Source: Allosediminivita pacifica
GTDB lineage: Bacteria > Pseudomonadota > Alphaproteobacteria > Rhodobacterales > Rhodobacteraceae
DNA length: 64,000 bases
Reading direction: 5' to 3'
Assembly (NCBI RefSeq): GCF_003054175.1
Contig: NZ_QBKN01000006.1
Coordinates: forward strand, 1 to 64,000
The notes beneath the pieces are model-generated. The model was not told where the DNA came from. It made no database searches and saw only the letters and a list, made by a program, of their open reading frames with translations. Below, piece after piece: positions 8,970 through 19,089 of this stretch. The position numbers were made by a program, and so were the translations under genes. How positions within the stretch are numbered: the first letter of the stretch is position 1; each line of letters begins with the position of its first letter.

Positions 8970-9000
8970 AAAAAATGGTGCCGCCCCCGGGGCGGCACCA
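8970..9000 (-). terminator. Rho-independent terminator of the ompW-like gene
   Basis: On the minus strand a 12-bp GC-rich perfect stem with a one-base nominal loop (8976-9000) is followed by a run of six T residues. It lies about 50 bases after the stop of the OmpW-family gene. Confidence 0.85.
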
Positions 9001-9052
9001 GTGGGAATGGACGGACTCTGTGGGGTCAATGCCGCCCCGTCCCGAGCGGCGC

Positions 9053-9667
9053 TCAGAAACGGTGAACGAAGGAGGCGCCGATCGCGACCGGATTGATCTC
9101 GGCGGTGCCGATGGAGTCTCCGTTCAGCTTCGCGTCGGTTTCGATGTTCATGTAACGGACGTTCAGGCGCAGGGAGTCGCGGTCGGAGATCGCCCAATCC
9201 GCGCCGACGGTGGCGGCAAAGCCGAAGCTGTCCTCCAACTCCAGATCGCCAAGGTCTGTCTCTTCGTCGAAGAAGGTGGTGTAGTTCAGGCCGGCGCCGA
9301 AGAATGGCGTGATCTTGGTCTGCGTCGGGACATGGTAGACCAGCGACACGGTGGGCGGCAGGTGCCTGGTCGAGCCGATCTTGGAGCCGCCGAGGGAAAT
9401 ATCATGCTCGAAAGGCGTCGCGGCCAGGAGCTCGATGCCGAGGTTGTCGCGGATGAAGTATTCGCCGGTCAGCGACAGCTGCGTGTCGTCGTCGACCTCG
9501 GCGTCCGCGCCGGCGAGGGTGCCGCTGTCGTCCTGCGGGGAGACCTTGATGACCCCGATGCCGAGGGTCCAGTCCCCCTGGGATTGCGCCATGGCAGGCC
9601 CAGCGAGAGCGGTGGAAAGCGCGCCCACCAGGAGAGGGGAGCCGAGGCTGAGGTTTACGAGCTTCAT
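9053..9667 (-). CDS. OmpW family outer membrane protein
   Basis: Predicted small eight-stranded outer-membrane beta-barrel of 204 aa that lets small hydrophobic molecules through. A signal peptide ends in AMAQS near residue 27. Family features follow: an early WTLGIGVIKVSP strand, YFIRDNLGIELLAATPFEHDI, LPPTVSLVYHVP, FFGAGLNYTTFF and the C-terminal barrel strand ending in Phe (ASFVHRF). The ATG at 9667 begins the signal peptide and has AAGGAAGGG upstream. It is a single-gene unit with its own terminator. The substrate is unknown. Confidence 0.88.
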   Translation of the reverse strand: MKLVNLSLGSPLLVGALSTALAGPAMAQSQGDWTLGIGVIKVSPQDDSGTLAGADAEVDDDTQLSLTGEYFIRDNLGIELLAATPFEHDISLGGSKIGSTRHLPPTVSLVYHVPTQTKITPFFGAGLNYTTFFDEETDLGDLELEDSFGFAATVGADWAISDRDSLRLNVRYMNIETDAKLNGDSIGTAEINPVAIGASFVHRF

Positions 9668-9926
9668 GGGAGTGGTCCCTTCCTTCTTCGTTGTGACGGG
9701 AAGGTGGCACAGAGGGACGGCCCGGAAACTGATCCAGGCCAAAGGGGGGCGCGCTTTCCGTTTGAAATCAAAGGATAAAACGCATGGCCGCCATGCGTTT
9801 GGCGCAAGGGGGAGATGGGTCGGCGATGCGCGCGGGGGCGCTGCGGACGCGGGCCCGGGTGATGTGTTGCCGTGCAATTGGCGTCGGCCTGCGGAACGAA
9901 GCGGGCGGCTTGCGCCGCCCCTTGCC

Positions 9927-10718
9927 TCAGACTCGGTGGGCGCCCTCGGCGAGGCCCTTCACGAAGTCCAGCACCTGCGCGACCGGCTTGCCGGCGGCGA
10001 TCTCGCTCACGATGGCGGAGCCCACGACGCAGCCGTCGGCGACGCCCGCGATCTCGGCCGCGGCATCCGGCGTGCGGATGCCGAAGCCCACGATGACGGG
10101 CAGGTCGGTCTGGGACTTGATGCGCGTGACCTCGGGGGCGACGTCGGTGGACTGGGCCGCGGCCGAGCCGGTGATGCCGGTGATCGAGACGTAGTAGACG
10201 AAACCGGAGGTGTTCTCGAGTACCTTGGGCAGGCGCTTGTCGTCGGTGGTGGGCGTGGCGAGGCGGATGAAGTTCAGACCGGCCTTGTGGGCGGGGATGC
10301 AGAGCTCGTCATCCTCTTCGGGGGGAAGGTCCACCACGATGAGCCCGTCGATGCCGGCCTCGGTCGCGTCCTTGAGGAAGGTCTCGACCCCGCGGTTGTA
10401 GATGGGGTTGTAGTAGCCCATGAGCACGATGGGCGTGTCGACGTCCTCCTCGCGGAAGCGGCGCACCATCTGGAGCGTCTTCTCCAGCGTCTGGCCGCCT
10501 TCGAGCGCGCGCTGGCCGGCGAGCTGGATGGTGGGGCCGTCGGCCATGGGGTCGGTGAAGGGCACGCCCAGCTCGATCACGTCGACACCGGCGGAGGGCA
10601 GCCCCTTCATCACTTGAAGCGAGGTTTCGAGGTCTGGGTCGCCCGCCATGATGTAGGCGACGAAGGCCTTGCGCCCCTGGCTGCGCAGGCTTTCGAATTT
10701 GGTGTCGATGCGGGTCAT
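9927..10718 (-). CDS. trpA: Tryptophan synthase alpha subunit
   Basis: Cleaves indole-3-glycerol phosphate to indole and glyceraldehyde 3-phosphate, passing indole to the beta subunit. At 263 aa the TIM barrel is full length. The catalytic pair is visible as Glu49 ([11 protein letters not shown]) and Asp60 (MADGP). YYNPIY, the LPPEE loop and [11 protein letters not shown] with the phosphate site also match the family. A GGAGG site precedes the ATG at 10718. The partner trpB is not adjacent in this window, so the gene is either a lone trpA or lies at the end of a rearranged trp operon. Confidence 0.95.
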   Translation of the reverse strand: MTRIDTKFESLRSQGRKAFVAYIMAGDPDLETSLQVMKGLPSAGVDVIELGVPFTDPMADGPTIQLAGQRALEGGQTLEKTLQMVRRFREEDVDTPIVLMGYYNPIYNRGVETFLKDATEAGIDGLIVVDLPPEEDDELCIPAHKAGLNFIRLATPTTDDKRLPKVLENTSGFVYYVSITGITGSAAAQSTDVAPEVTRIKSQTDLPVIVGFGIRTPDAAAEIAGVADGCVVGSAIVSEIAAGKPVAQVLDFVKGLAEGAHRV

Positions 10719-10861
10719 TGGGTCCTCCGGCTGATTGGTGATCCCTTGCCGGATGGGCGGGGGAAAATCAATGGCATGGCTGCGCGGGGCGGGCAGATGC
10801 GGGCTTGACGGCGGCGCGTGGAGCGCCAGCCTCTGCGGCAGCACAGATGGAGGAGACGGAG

Positions 10862-11752
10862 ATGCGCATTTTCTTTACCGGCGGTTCGGGCAAGGCCGGG
10901 CAGCACGTGGCGCCCTGGCTGGCGGCGCAAGGGCACGATGTTCTGAATGCCGACCTGAAGCCGCTGGGGGCCGAAGGCGTGACCGACCTGATCACCGACC
11001 TGACCGACCCGGGGCAGGTCTGGAGCGCGATGACGTCGTTCATCGGGCTGGACGAGTTCGAGACCGGGCCCGCGGCTCCGGGGTTCGATGCGGTGGTGCA
11101 TTTCGCGGCGATCCCGCGGGTGGGGATCGTGCCGGATCCGGAGACCTACCGCATCAACACGCTGTCGACCTACAACGTGCTCGAGGCGGCGACGAAGCTG
11201 GGCATCCGCAAGGTGATCTTCGCCTCGTCCGAGACGACCTACGGGATCTGCTTTGCCAAGGGCGAGCGCAAGCCCGAGTACTTGCCGGTGGACGAAGAGC
11301 ACCCGACGGTGCCCGAGGATGCCTATGCCATGTCGAAGGTCGCCAACGAGGTGACGGGGCGCAGCTTCCAGCGGCGCACGGGCGCAGACATCTACGGGCT
11401 GCGGATCAACAACGTGATCGAACCGCATGAATACGAACGCGATTTCCCGGCCTACGTGAAGGACCCGGGGCTGCGGCGGCGCAATATTTTTGCCTATATC
11501 GACGTGCGCGATCTTGGCCTGATGGTGGACTGCGCTTTGAAGACCGACGGGCTGGGCTACGAGGTGTTCAACGTGTCGAACGATGACCTGTCGGTGGGGG
11601 CGAGCAACGCCGAGGTGCGCAAGCGGTTCTACCAGGGCGTGCCGGTCAAGCACGAGATGGGCGCGCAAGAGACCTTCTATTCCAACCGCAAGGCGCGCGA
11701 GATGCTGGGCTTTGCGCCGCAGCACAGCTGGCGCGACGTGCTGTCGGGCTAG
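10862..11752 (+). CDS. NAD-dependent epimerase/dehydratase (extended SDR)
   Basis: Predicted soluble nucleotide-sugar or sugar-acid modifying oxidoreductase of 296 aa. The Rossmann motif is TGGSGKAG (6-13), then HFAAIPRVG, the active-site serine region ASSETTYG and the catalytic pair in YAMSK. The sequence between ([19 protein letters not shown]) is typical of the extended SDR class. GGAGGAGACGGAG precedes the ATG at 10862. It overlaps the end of the opposing DUF2461 gene by four bases (tail to tail). The substrate is unknown. Confidence 0.85.
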   Translation: MRIFFTGGSGKAGQHVAPWLAAQGHDVLNADLKPLGAEGVTDLITDLTDPGQVWSAMTSFIGLDEFETGPAAPGFDAVVHFAAIPRVGIVPDPETYRINTLSTYNVLEAATKLGIRKVIFASSETTYGICFAKGERKPEYLPVDEEHPTVPEDAYAMSKVANEVTGRSFQRRTGADIYGLRINNVIEPHEYERDFPAYVKDPGLRRRNIFAYIDVRDLGLMVDCALKTDGLGYEVFNVSNDDLSVGASNAEVRKRFYQGVPVKHEMGAQETFYSNRKAREMLGFAPQHSWRDVLSG

Positions 11753-12399
11753 GTGCCGGCGAGGACCGTGGCGAGCCAATGCTGCAGCGGCGCGAGGGCG
11801 GTGAAGGCCCGTTCCAGCGCGGCCCGCGGGTCGTTGCGGAGCGCTGCGTCGAGATTGTCCTGCCAGGCGACGAGACCCTTGCGGCGCAGCAGGGCCTCGC
11901 GCGGGTGCTCGGCGCTGTAGGGCGCCGGAACCCGCGCCAGTGCCGGGGCGTCGAGGCGCCAGCCGGCGCCTTCGAGCAGCTTGGCAAGGCGGCTGCCGCC
12001 GGGGGCTGCGACCGCACGGTGGTATGCGGCGAGGACCTCTGCGGTGAACTCCATCACGCCGGCGCCGGCGGTGGCGTAATCCGGCGAGAGCCCGAAGAAC
12101 CAGCCGCGCCCGTCGGGATGGGTCCAGAGCAGGTGCAGGTGGGTGTTGTAGGGGCGCTTGTCCTCGGAAAAGCGCATGTCGCGATGAGGGCGGAAGAGCT
12201 TGCCGCGCGTCCTGCTGCCGCCAAGGCGGGCGAGGCGGGGCGCGAGATCGGCCAGCAGCTTTTCGGCCGGGCGCTTGAGATCGCTGTCGTAGCGGGCCTT
12301 GTGGGCCTGGAACCAGTCGCGGTCGTTGTTCGTCGCCAGTTCGCTGAGAAAGGCGCGGGTGTCGTCATAAAAATGGGTCAGGTCGATGGCTTCCGCCAT
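11749..12399 (-). CDS. DUF2461 / TIGR02453 family protein
   Basis: A 216-aa soluble protein of unknown function. Family hallmarks are the N-terminal FLSELATNNDRDWFQAHKARYD, the FRPHRDMRFSEDKRPYNTH segment with paired Arg, His and Asp, and the GWFFGLSPD strand. These three blocks make the family call firm, although no reaction is known. The stop codons of this gene and the facing epimerase overlap by four bases. Confidence 0.85.
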   Translation of the reverse strand: MAEAIDLTHFYDDTRAFLSELATNNDRDWFQAHKARYDSDLKRPAEKLLADLAPRLARLGGSRTRGKLFRPHRDMRFSEDKRPYNTHLHLLWTHPDGRGWFFGLSPDYATAGAGVMEFTAEVLAAYHRAVAAPGGSRLAKLLEGAGWRLDAPALARVPAPYSAEHPREALLRRKGLVAWQDNLDAALRNDPRAALERAFTALAPLQHWLATVLAGT

Positions 12400-12509
12400 G
12401 GACGCCTCCAGCGCCGCCCTGCGAGAAATCGCTCACAGGATAACACGCCACGGTGTGCGCCGGTTCGCATTTCTTGCGGTGCCCCAAGGACTGCACTAAG
12501 CGATAGCTC

Positions 12510-13142
12510 ATGTTTCAGCGTTGCTGCTTCCTTTTTCTTGCGATGATGGCGGCCGCCCCGGCCGGGGCGCATCCGCATGTCTTCGTGGACAGCGACCTGC
12601 ACCTGATCCTGAACGACAGCGGCGAGGTCACCGGGGTCGATGTCACCTGGACCTACGACGACTTCTTTACCCTGCTGATCCTCGAGGACATGGGGCTCGA
12701 TCCCGACGGGGACGGGGTGCTGACCGACGAGGAACTGGAGCAACTTCACGGCTTCGACCTGGTGGAGTGGCCACCGGGATTCGAGGGTGATCTCTACGTG
12801 CACCGCGATGGCGAGAAGGTCGAGCTTGCGCGCCCGACCCCCACGGCGATCGCGGTCGAGGACGGGCGGATCGTGGCCTCTCATCATCGTCCGATCCCGG
12901 AGGTCCCGGCGCAGGACATGCTGCTGGAGCAGTACGATCCGACCTATTACGTGGCCTATACGCTGACCGACGTGAGCGTGGAGGGGCCCTGCCGCTCCGA
13001 GATCACGCCGGCGACGCCGGGCGAGGCCGACAAGGCGCTGGCAGAATCGCTGAACACCGCCTCGGAGGACATGTTCCAGACCATCGAACTTGGCGTGCAT
13101 TTCGCGGCGGAGGTACGACTCGCGTGCGAACCGCGCTCCTGA
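12510..13142 (+). CDS. DUF1007 family periplasmic protein, partner of NicO exporter
   Basis: A 210-aa exported protein: residues 1-20 form a signal peptide ending in GAHPHVFVD, the start usually seen in DUF1007 proteins. The segment [14 protein letters not shown] resembles an EF-hand-like acidic loop, and PTYYVAYTL is a conserved strand. DUF1007 proteins are regularly encoded next to NicO/RcnA-type nickel/cobalt permeases, as here, where the next gene overlaps by 19 bases. That suggests a periplasmic accessory or metal-binding part of the exporter; the actual role is unproven. Confidence 0.83.
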   Translation: MFQRCCFLFLAMMAAAPAGAHPHVFVDSDLHLILNDSGEVTGVDVTWTYDDFFTLLILEDMGLDPDGDGVLTDEELEQLHGFDLVEWPPGFEGDLYVHRDGEKVELARPTPTAIAVEDGRIVASHHRPIPEVPAQDMLLEQYDPTYYVAYTLTDVSVEGPCRSEITPATPGEADKALAESLNTASEDMFQTIELGVHFAAEVRLACEPRS

Positions 13143-14077
13143 TCGCGGCGCTGGCGGTCGTCGCGGCCGCGGTCTGGCTCTGGGGTTTCGGCGGCGACGA
13201 CCGGCTGGCCGTCTGGGCGGCAAGCGGCCAGCGCGAGGCGCAGACGGCGATGGCACAGGGGCTGCGGGCGCTGCGCGCGGGCGAGCCGGGGGCGCTGGCG
13301 GCGCTGCTGGGTGTCTGTTTTGGCTACGGGTTCTTCCACGCGGCGGGGCCGGGACACGGCAAGATCCTGATCGGAGGTTACGGTGTGGCGCGGCAGGTCA
13401 CGCTCTGGCGGTTGTCGGCGCTGGCGGTGGCCTCGAGCCTTGCGCAGGCCGCGGCGGCGGTGCTGCTGGTCTACGGGGCGCTCTGGCTGCTGGGCTGGGG
13501 CCGGACCGAGATGGAGGGCGCGGCGGAGCGCTGGATGGCGCCGGCCTCTTACGGGGCGATTGCGCTGATCGGGGTCTGGCTGGCGCTGCGGGGCCTGCGC
13601 GCGCTTTGGCGGGCCCGGCGGGCCGGGGCGCACGATCATCACCATCACGACCATGGCGATCACGCCCACGGGCATCACGATCATGACCACGGTCACGATC
13701 ATGGCGCGGTCTGCGCCACCTGCGGACACGCGCACGGGCCAAGCCTGGAGCAGGCCGAGAACGTGCATTCGCTGCGTGACGCTCTGGCGGTGATCGGCGC
13801 GGTGGCGATCCGCCCCTGCACCGGCGCGCTGTTCCTGCTGATCCTGACCTGGCGCATGGGGCTGGATCTTGCCGGCATCCTCGGGGCCTTTGCCATGGGG
13901 CTGGGCACGGCCACGGTGACGGTCGTCGTCGGAGTGGCCGCGGTCACGCTGCGCCAGGGCGCGCTCACGCGGCTCGCCGCGGGTCCGGGGGCTGCCTGGT
14001 CGCTTGCCGCCATCGAGATGCTGGCGGGGAGTGTCATTGCGGTGATTGCCGGCGAGTTTCTGCTGCGCGCCATCTGA
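13124..14077 (+). CDS. NicO/RcnA family nickel/cobalt exporter
   Basis: Predicted inner-membrane permease of 317 aa that exports Ni2+ or Co2+. Six or more hydrophobic segments are visible, with the family motif [18 protein letters not shown] in the second and [10 protein letters not shown] in a later one. Between helices 4 and 5 is a cytoplasmic or periplasmic loop of about 37 residues that is mostly His, Asp and Gly and contains a CATCGHAHG site, a likely metal sensor or buffer. Translation starts at GTG 13124, within the end of the DUF1007 gene, with GGAGG upstream, so the two are translationally coupled. Confidence 0.88.
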   Translation: MRTALLIAALAVVAAAVWLWGFGGDDRLAVWAASGQREAQTAMAQGLRALRAGEPGALAALLGVCFGYGFFHAAGPGHGKILIGGYGVARQVTLWRLSALAVASSLAQAAAAVLLVYGALWLLGWGRTEMEGAAERWMAPASYGAIALIGVWLALRGLRALWRARRAGAHDHHHHDHGDHAHGHHDHDHGHDHGAVCATCGHAHGPSLEQAENVHSLRDALAVIGAVAIRPCTGALFLLILTWRMGLDLAGILGAFAMGLGTATVTVVVGVAAVTLRQGALTRLAAGPGAAWSLAAIEMLAGSVIAVIAGEFLLRAI

Positions 14078-14119
14078 TCGAAGATTGCCCTGCGCGCGGG
14101 GCCGTGCCAAAGCCGCCGC

Positions 14120-15490
14120 ATGGCACAGATGCACACCATGACACGGGGCGCGCATGCGCGCGCGATCCTGAGCCTCGGCCTGCCGCTTGTCGGCGGGCAC
14201 GTGGCGCAGTTCGCCATCGGCCTGACCGACACGGTCATGATGGGCTGGTACGGTGTGCCGGAGCTTGCTGCGCTGGTGCTGGCGCAGTCGCTGTTCATGA
14301 CGCTGTTCCTGTTCGGATCGGGCTTTGCCTGGGCGGTCATGCCGATGGTGGCCGATTTCGCCGCGCGCGGGGACGAGGTGATGATCCGCCGGTCGACGCG
14401 CATGGGCCTGTGGCTGTCGATCCTGTTCTTCGTCGTCGTGATGCCGCTGATGTGGTGGTCGGCGCCGATCCTGCGCGCCATCGGGCAGGAGCCGGGAGTC
14501 GCGGCCAATGCCCAGCTTTACCTGCGGGTGGCGGGCTGGGGCATGCTGCCGGCGCTGGGTGTCATGGTGCTGAAGAACTACCTCGCGGGCCTCGAGCACA
14601 CGCGGGTGGTCTTCTGGGTGACGGTGGCGGCGGCGGTGGCCAATGCGCTGGCCAACTACGTGCTGATCTTCGGGCATCTGGGCTTTCCGGAACTGGGGAT
14701 CACCGGGGCGGCGCTGGCCTCGCTCGTGTCGCACGGGACGATGCTGGTGCTGGTGGCGGCCTATGCCTTGCGCAAGCTGCCCGATCACCAGCTGTTCGTG
14801 CGCTTCTGGAAGCCCGACTGGGAGATGTTCGGCAGCGTGTTCCGGCTGGGCCTGCCCATCGGGGTGACGACGCTGGCCGAAGTGGCGCTGTTTGCGGCGA
14901 CGGCGGTCATGGTGGGCTGGCTGGGCACGGTGCCGCTGGCCGCGCATGGCATCGCGCTGCAGATCGCGACGGCGAGCTTCATGGTGCATCTTGGCCTTTC
15001 CAATGCGGCGACGGTGCGGGCCTCCAACGCGCAGGCCAAGGGCGACGCGCCGCGGCTGGAGCGCGGCGCCTCGGTCACGGTGATGCTGTCGCTGGGCGTG
15101 GTGGCTCTGGCGACGGTGGTGTTCCTGACGGTGCCGAACGTGCTCATGGGGCTCTTCGTGGCGCCCGACGATCCGGACCGGGCGGCGATCCTGTCGGTGG
15201 GTGCGGCGCTGCTGGCCTTTGCGGCGCTGTTCCAGCTCGTGGACGCGATGCAGGTGATCCACCTGGGCGTGCTGCGCGGCTTGCAGGACACGCGGGTGCC
15301 GATGATCATGGCGGCGGTGGCCTACTGGGGCGTGGGGCTGCCGGCGGCCTGGCTGTTCGGGTTTCCGCTGGGCTATGGTGCGCCGGGGGTCTGGTTCGGA
15401 CTGGTGCTGGGCCTTGGGGTCGCGGCTGTGCTGCTGGGCTGGCGGTTCTGGCGGCACGCGCTGCCGGAGCAGAGGGCTGTGGCGGGCTGA
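14120..15490 (+). CDS. MATE family multidrug efflux transporter (NorM-like)
   Basis: Predicted 12-helix inner-membrane cation/drug antiporter of 456 aa, the usual family length. The first helices contain LSLGLPLVGGHVAQF and GLTDTVMMGWYG, and the second half repeats the pattern with FRLGLPIGVTTLAEV and VMVGWLGTVPLAAHGIA, the internal duplication typical of MATE proteins. VLRGLQDTRVPM near the end is also conserved. Two close ATG codons (14120, 14138) are possible starts; the first is used. It lies 42 bases after the metal-exporter gene and might be cotranscribed with it. Confidence 0.9.
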   Translation: MAQMHTMTRGAHARAILSLGLPLVGGHVAQFAIGLTDTVMMGWYGVPELAALVLAQSLFMTLFLFGSGFAWAVMPMVADFAARGDEVMIRRSTRMGLWLSILFFVVVMPLMWWSAPILRAIGQEPGVAANAQLYLRVAGWGMLPALGVMVLKNYLAGLEHTRVVFWVTVAAAVANALANYVLIFGHLGFPELGITGAALASLVSHGTMLVLVAAYALRKLPDHQLFVRFWKPDWEMFGSVFRLGLPIGVTTLAEVALFAATAVMVGWLGTVPLAAHGIALQIATASFMVHLGLSNAATVRASNAQAKGDAPRLERGASVTVMLSLGVVALATVVFLTVPNVLMGLFVAPDDPDRAAILSVGAALLAFAALFQLVDAMQVIHLGVLRGLQDTRVPMIMAAVAYWGVGLPAAWLFGFPLGYGAPGVWFGLVLGLGVAAVLLGWRFWRHALPEQRAVAG

Positions 15491-15561
15491 GGCCGCGCCC
15501 GCTTGCGCCTTGCGGCGCGGGCCCCTAGAAGCGGCGCCAGCATTGGCCAAGGAGCGAGAAC

Positions 15562-16659
15562 ATGGGCTTTCGGATGGGGATCGTGGGGCTGCCCAACGTG
15601 GGCAAGTCGACGCTGTTCAACGCGCTGACGCGGACTGCCTCGGCGCAGGCCGCGAACTTTCCCTTCTGCACCATCGAGCCCAACGTGGGCGAGGTGGCCG
15701 TTCCCGACACGCGGCTGGACAAGCTCGCGGGGATCGCGAAGTCCAAGCAGATCATCCCGACGCGCATGACCTTCGTGGACATCGCGGGTCTCGTGAAGGG
15801 TGCGTCCAAGGGCGAGGGGCTGGGCAACCAGTTCCTGGCCAACATCCGCGAGGTCGATGCCATCGCCCACGTGCTGCGCTGCTTCGAGGATGACGACGTG
15901 ACTCACGTCGACGGCCGCGTGGACCCGGTGTCGGATGCCGAGACCATCGAGACCGAGCTTATCATCGCGGACATGGAGAGCCTCGAGAAGCGGCTTCAGA
16001 ACATCGTCCGCAAGGTGAAGGGCGGCGACAAGGAGGCGATCCAGCAGGAGCGCCTGATGAAGGATGCGCTGGCGGTGCTGGAAGAGGGCAAGCCCGCGCG
16101 CATGGTCGAGGTGGCCGAGGATGACCAGAAGGCCTGGCGGATGCTGCAACTGTTGAGCTCCAAGCCTGTGCTCTACGTCTGCAACGTGAACGAGGCGGAC
16201 GCCGCCACCGGCAACGCGCTGTCCGAGAAGGTCGCCGCCATGGCGGCGGAGCAGGGCAACGGCCACGTCGTGATCTCGGCCCAGATCGAGGAAGAGATCA
16301 GCCAGCTCGACGCCGAGGAAGCCGCCGAGTTCCTGGAGGAGCTGGGGCTGGAAGAGGCCGGGCTCGACCGGCTTATCAAGGCGGGCTACGACCTGCTGCA
16401 CCTCGAGACCTATTTCACCGTGGGCCCCAAGGAGGCGCGCGCCTGGACGATCAAGACCGGCACGCAGGCGCCGCAGGCGGCGGGCGTGATCCACGGTGAC
16501 TTCGAGAAGGGCTTTATCCGGGCCGAGACGATTTCCTACGACGACTTCATCGCCCACAACGGCGAGCAGGGTGCCAAGGACGCGGGCCGGATGCGCGCCG
16601 AGGGCAAGTCCTATACCGTGAAGGACGGCGACGTCCTGCACTTCCTCTTCAACAACTGA
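15562..16659 (+). CDS. ychF: Redox-regulated P-loop ATPase YchF/OLA1
   Basis: A 365-aa Obg-family protein that prefers ATP over GTP and binds ribosomes; involved in stress and translation control. Motifs: Walker [10 protein letters not shown] (9-17), switch [11 protein letters not shown], Walker [14 protein letters not shown], and NVNEAD where GTPases would have NKxD, which is what defines the ATP-specific YchF type. A coiled-coil domain occupies the middle and the C-terminus is the TGS domain ([14 protein letters not shown]-like to the end). GGAGCGAGAAC precedes the ATG. Length and motifs are complete. Confidence 0.97.
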   Translation: MGFRMGIVGLPNVGKSTLFNALTRTASAQAANFPFCTIEPNVGEVAVPDTRLDKLAGIAKSKQIIPTRMTFVDIAGLVKGASKGEGLGNQFLANIREVDAIAHVLRCFEDDDVTHVDGRVDPVSDAETIETELIIADMESLEKRLQNIVRKVKGGDKEAIQQERLMKDALAVLEEGKPARMVEVAEDDQKAWRMLQLLSSKPVLYVCNVNEADAATGNALSEKVAAMAAEQGNGHVVISAQIEEEISQLDAEEAAEFLEELGLEEAGLDRLIKAGYDLLHLETYFTVGPKEARAWTIKTGTQAPQAAGVIHGDFEKGFIRAETISYDDFIAHNGEQGAKDAGRMRAEGKSYTVKDGDVLHFLFNN

Positions 16660-16669
16660 TGCACCCGCG

Positions 16670-18112
16670 TCACTGCCGCTGAAGCGGCAGCGGCGCGGTC
16701 ATGCCGCTTTCCTCGAGATCCCAGCGGGCGGACCAGTCCGCGCCTTTGCGTGACAGGATCAGGTAGTTGCGTTCGGCCACGTAGCGGTGCGGCTGGCCGG
16801 GCAGGGTGCGGATGGCGATGGGGTGGCCCTGAAGCGGGTCTTCGCCCAGCCACGACAGCGCGCCGAGGAACCGCGCCCAGGCCTTTGGCGGCGCGCGGTG
16901 CGCCACGCCCGAAGCCACGAGCTGGTTCAGGACATCGCCATTGCCGAGGTCCATGACCGCGCGGGTGGCAAGGTGGATCTCGCCCGACAGGACCGTCACG
17001 GCCTGGCCGTCATTGCGGGCCATGTCGCGCACCAGCCGCAGCATCCGCCGCCATTCGCCGCGATGGGCGCGGCTTTGCCACTGGTCGCGCAGGTCGTCCT
17101 CGTATTCCTGCATCTTGGGGATCGCGACCATGACGGCTTCGAGCAGCGACAGGCGGGGGCCGAGGAGCGGCACGCTCGACAGGATCATCGCGTGGCCTTC
17201 GCGGGGGCGGGTGGCCTCGAGTTCCATCATCTTCCAGCCGCCGGGGCCCATGACGGCGCGCCTGTTGCGTTCGCCGCGCAGGTCGGGGGCGATGATCGGC
17301 AGGCCGGGGGCCTCGACGCGCCAGCCGAGGTGGGTGCCGGTGGGATCGGCGAAGCGTCCGGGCAGGTCGCCGTCGGCGCAGGCGTGCTGGAAGGTCAGGA
17401 AGGCCTCGCGCGCGGCGGCGAAGAGCGTCTGGCCCACGGCGGAATTCGTGCGCCGTCCGGGCAGGGACCCCCAGCCGTCGCAGATGTCGTGGTCGTCCCA
17501 CTGCATGAGCGAGGGCACGCGCGCGGCGATCCAGGCGAATTCGGGCGAGGCATCGAGCGTCGCGTAGCGTTCGAGGAAGCGTTCGCGCAGGTGCGTGGTG
17601 AGCGAGGCGAGTTCCTGCGGGCTCGGGTCATCGGGCACCTCGTCGGGCCAGTCGTCGCTGAGCGCGTGGCCGCGGGTGACCTCGTCGGCATAGACCTGGT
17701 CGCCACCATGCAGCAGGAGCGAGAAGGGCGCGCGGCGGTGTTCCTCGCGCAGGCGGGCCCACATGGCGTTGCGCTCGGAGCCTTCGCGGTCGAGGTCGCC
17801 GATTTCCTCGCCGTTGCAGGAGACATAGGCGAGGCGCAGGTCGCCGGTGAGGTCGGCGGCAACCTCGTAGGTGGTGCCGTCCCATGTGTAGCTTGCCGCG
17901 CGGTCGGCGGGCAGGGTGAAGCGCGCGCGCCAGACGGTGACATCGGTATAGTGGGCGAGCGGTTCGGGGGCTGTGGGCTCGGCCTCGGTCTCGACCGGGG
18001 GCGGGGTGTCGCCCTTGGGCGCGATGAACAGCGCCGCGAGGTGCAGGGTCGCGTCGGTGATGTCGTCGAGGATCAGAACCGGGCCGACCGGGCGGGAAAG
18101 CGAGACTGTCAT
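16670..18112 (-). CDS. PhoD-like alkaline phosphatase D family phosphoesterase
   Basis: A 480-aa predicted phosphodiesterase/phosphatase of the calcineurin-like PhoD superfamily. Metal-site motifs are visible: LRLAYVSCNG, LLHGGDQVYADE, QWDDHDICDGWGS and LSGEIHLATRA. There is no Tat or Sec signal peptide, so unlike Bacillus PhoD it is probably cytosolic. The first 80 residues look like a beta-sandwich extension. The start at ATG 18112 lacks a strong ribosome site, so it could begin at an upstream codon. The gene ends ten bases from ychF, in convergent order. Confidence 0.85.
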   Translation of the reverse strand: MTVSLSRPVGPVLILDDITDATLHLAALFIAPKGDTPPPVETEAEPTAPEPLAHYTDVTVWRARFTLPADRAASYTWDGTTYEVAADLTGDLRLAYVSCNGEEIGDLDREGSERNAMWARLREEHRRAPFSLLLHGGDQVYADEVTRGHALSDDWPDEVPDDPSPQELASLTTHLRERFLERYATLDASPEFAWIAARVPSLMQWDDHDICDGWGSLPGRRTNSAVGQTLFAAAREAFLTFQHACADGDLPGRFADPTGTHLGWRVEAPGLPIIAPDLRGERNRRAVMGPGGWKMMELEATRPREGHAMILSSVPLLGPRLSLLEAVMVAIPKMQEYEDDLRDQWQSRAHRGEWRRMLRLVRDMARNDGQAVTVLSGEIHLATRAVMDLGNGDVLNQLVASGVAHRAPPKAWARFLGALSWLGEDPLQGHPIAIRTLPGQPHRYVAERNYLILSRKGADWSARWDLEESGMTAPLPLQRQ

Positions 18113-18268
18113 GACCGGGGAAGTAGCTGCGCCGGGTGAGCGGGCAATTCGGGATCTGAGGGGATCGGCGGGTTTTGGCATGGTCGCATAGAGTTGCGTG
18201 CGCCAGCTGCGGGAGGCTTGTGCATCTGCACAGTTTTCGCGCAGCGGCCCGCCGCATACGTGATTGGT

Positions 18269-18289
18269 GTGCCCCGGTATACAGGGCAC
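18269..18289. promoter_or_regulatory. Inverted repeat upstream of the SDR gene
   Basis: GTGCCC and GGGCAC arms separated by nine bases containing GTATAC lie 22 bases before the SDR start codon. It could be a repressor site or a leader hairpin; no regulator is known. Confidence 0.3.
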
Positions 18290-18310
18290 GGTAACTATCG
18301 GAGATATCTC

Positions 18311-19074
18311 ATGGATTTCGAGAACAAGGTCGTCCTGATCACCGGTGCCGCCGGTGGCATCGGCATCGCCGCCGCGCGCAAGTTCGCGGCAGAGGGCGCG
18401 AACTTGCGCTGGTGGACCTGAGCCGCGAGGCGCTGGAAAAGGCGGCGTCCGATCTCGACGGGGCGCTTCTGGTCGCGGCGGATGTCTCGAAGGAAGAGGA
18501 CGTGAAGGCCTATGTCGACCAGACGGTCGAGGCCTTTGGCCGGATCGATGTCTTCGTGAACAACGCCGGGATCAACGGCGACTTCAAGCCCATCACCGAA
18601 CAGACACGCGAGAACTATGCCAAGGTGCTGGACATCAACGTGATCGGCGTGGCGCTCGGGCTGAAGTACGTCGTGGCGCAGATGCAGAAGCAGGGCAGCG
18701 GCGCCATCGTCAACACCGCGTCGAACGGCGGTCTTCTGGGCGCGCCCGGCATGAGCGCCTACGTCGCCTCGAAGCACGCGGTGCTTGGCATCAACAAGTC
18801 CGTGGCGCTGGAAGTGGCCGGTGACAACATCCGGGTGAACGCGGTCTGCCCCTCGGGTGTCGATACGCAGATGATGCGGTCGATCGAGGCCAACGCCATG
18901 AAGGGTCGCGAAGAAGAGGCGCGCAAGCAGTTCGAGAGCTCGGTGCCGCTGGGCCGCTATGCCGAGGCCGACGAGATCGCGGACCTGATGCTGTTCCTGG
19001 CGAGCGACAAGGCGAGCTTCATTACCGGCGCCTACTACCGCATCGACGGGGGCGGCGGCGCGACGTCGGTCTGA
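18311..19074 (+). pseudogene. SDR family oxidoreductase, interrupted by a one-base frameshift
   Basis: The gene starts at ATG 18311 with the Rossmann motif TGAAGGIGIAAA and runs in one phase through KFAAEGAN; it then meets a TGA at 18419. The remainder continues in another phase from about 18404 to 19074 with DLSREALEKA, VNNAGI, the catalytic YVASK and a normal C-terminus (ITGAYYRIDGGGG). One missing base at about 18401-18405 (expected GAN-LALVDLS) restores a 254-aa classical short-chain dehydrogenase. All catalytic parts are otherwise intact and no other decay is seen, so a sequencing error or a very recent mutation are both possible. The substrate is unknown. Confidence 0.85.
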
Positions 19075-19089
19075 TCCCCCTCACCCTAG

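Larger units (their letters stand above)
7778..9052. other. Long noncoding stretch containing the 247-bp tandem repeat
   Basis: Apart from the repeat array at 7970-8873 and the OmpW terminator at 8970-9000, nothing here looks like a gene. Open frames exist in several phases and on both strands, but their translations are rich in Arg, Pro and Ala and look like repeat-encoded noise. Confidence 0.6.

Noticed and set aside
12956-15550. A minus-strand open frame of 864 codons opposite the NicO and MATE genes
   Set aside because: Its translation is a low-complexity mix of Arg, His, Gln and Pro, and the opposite strand has two clear membrane transporter genes. It is open only because of the high GC third positions.
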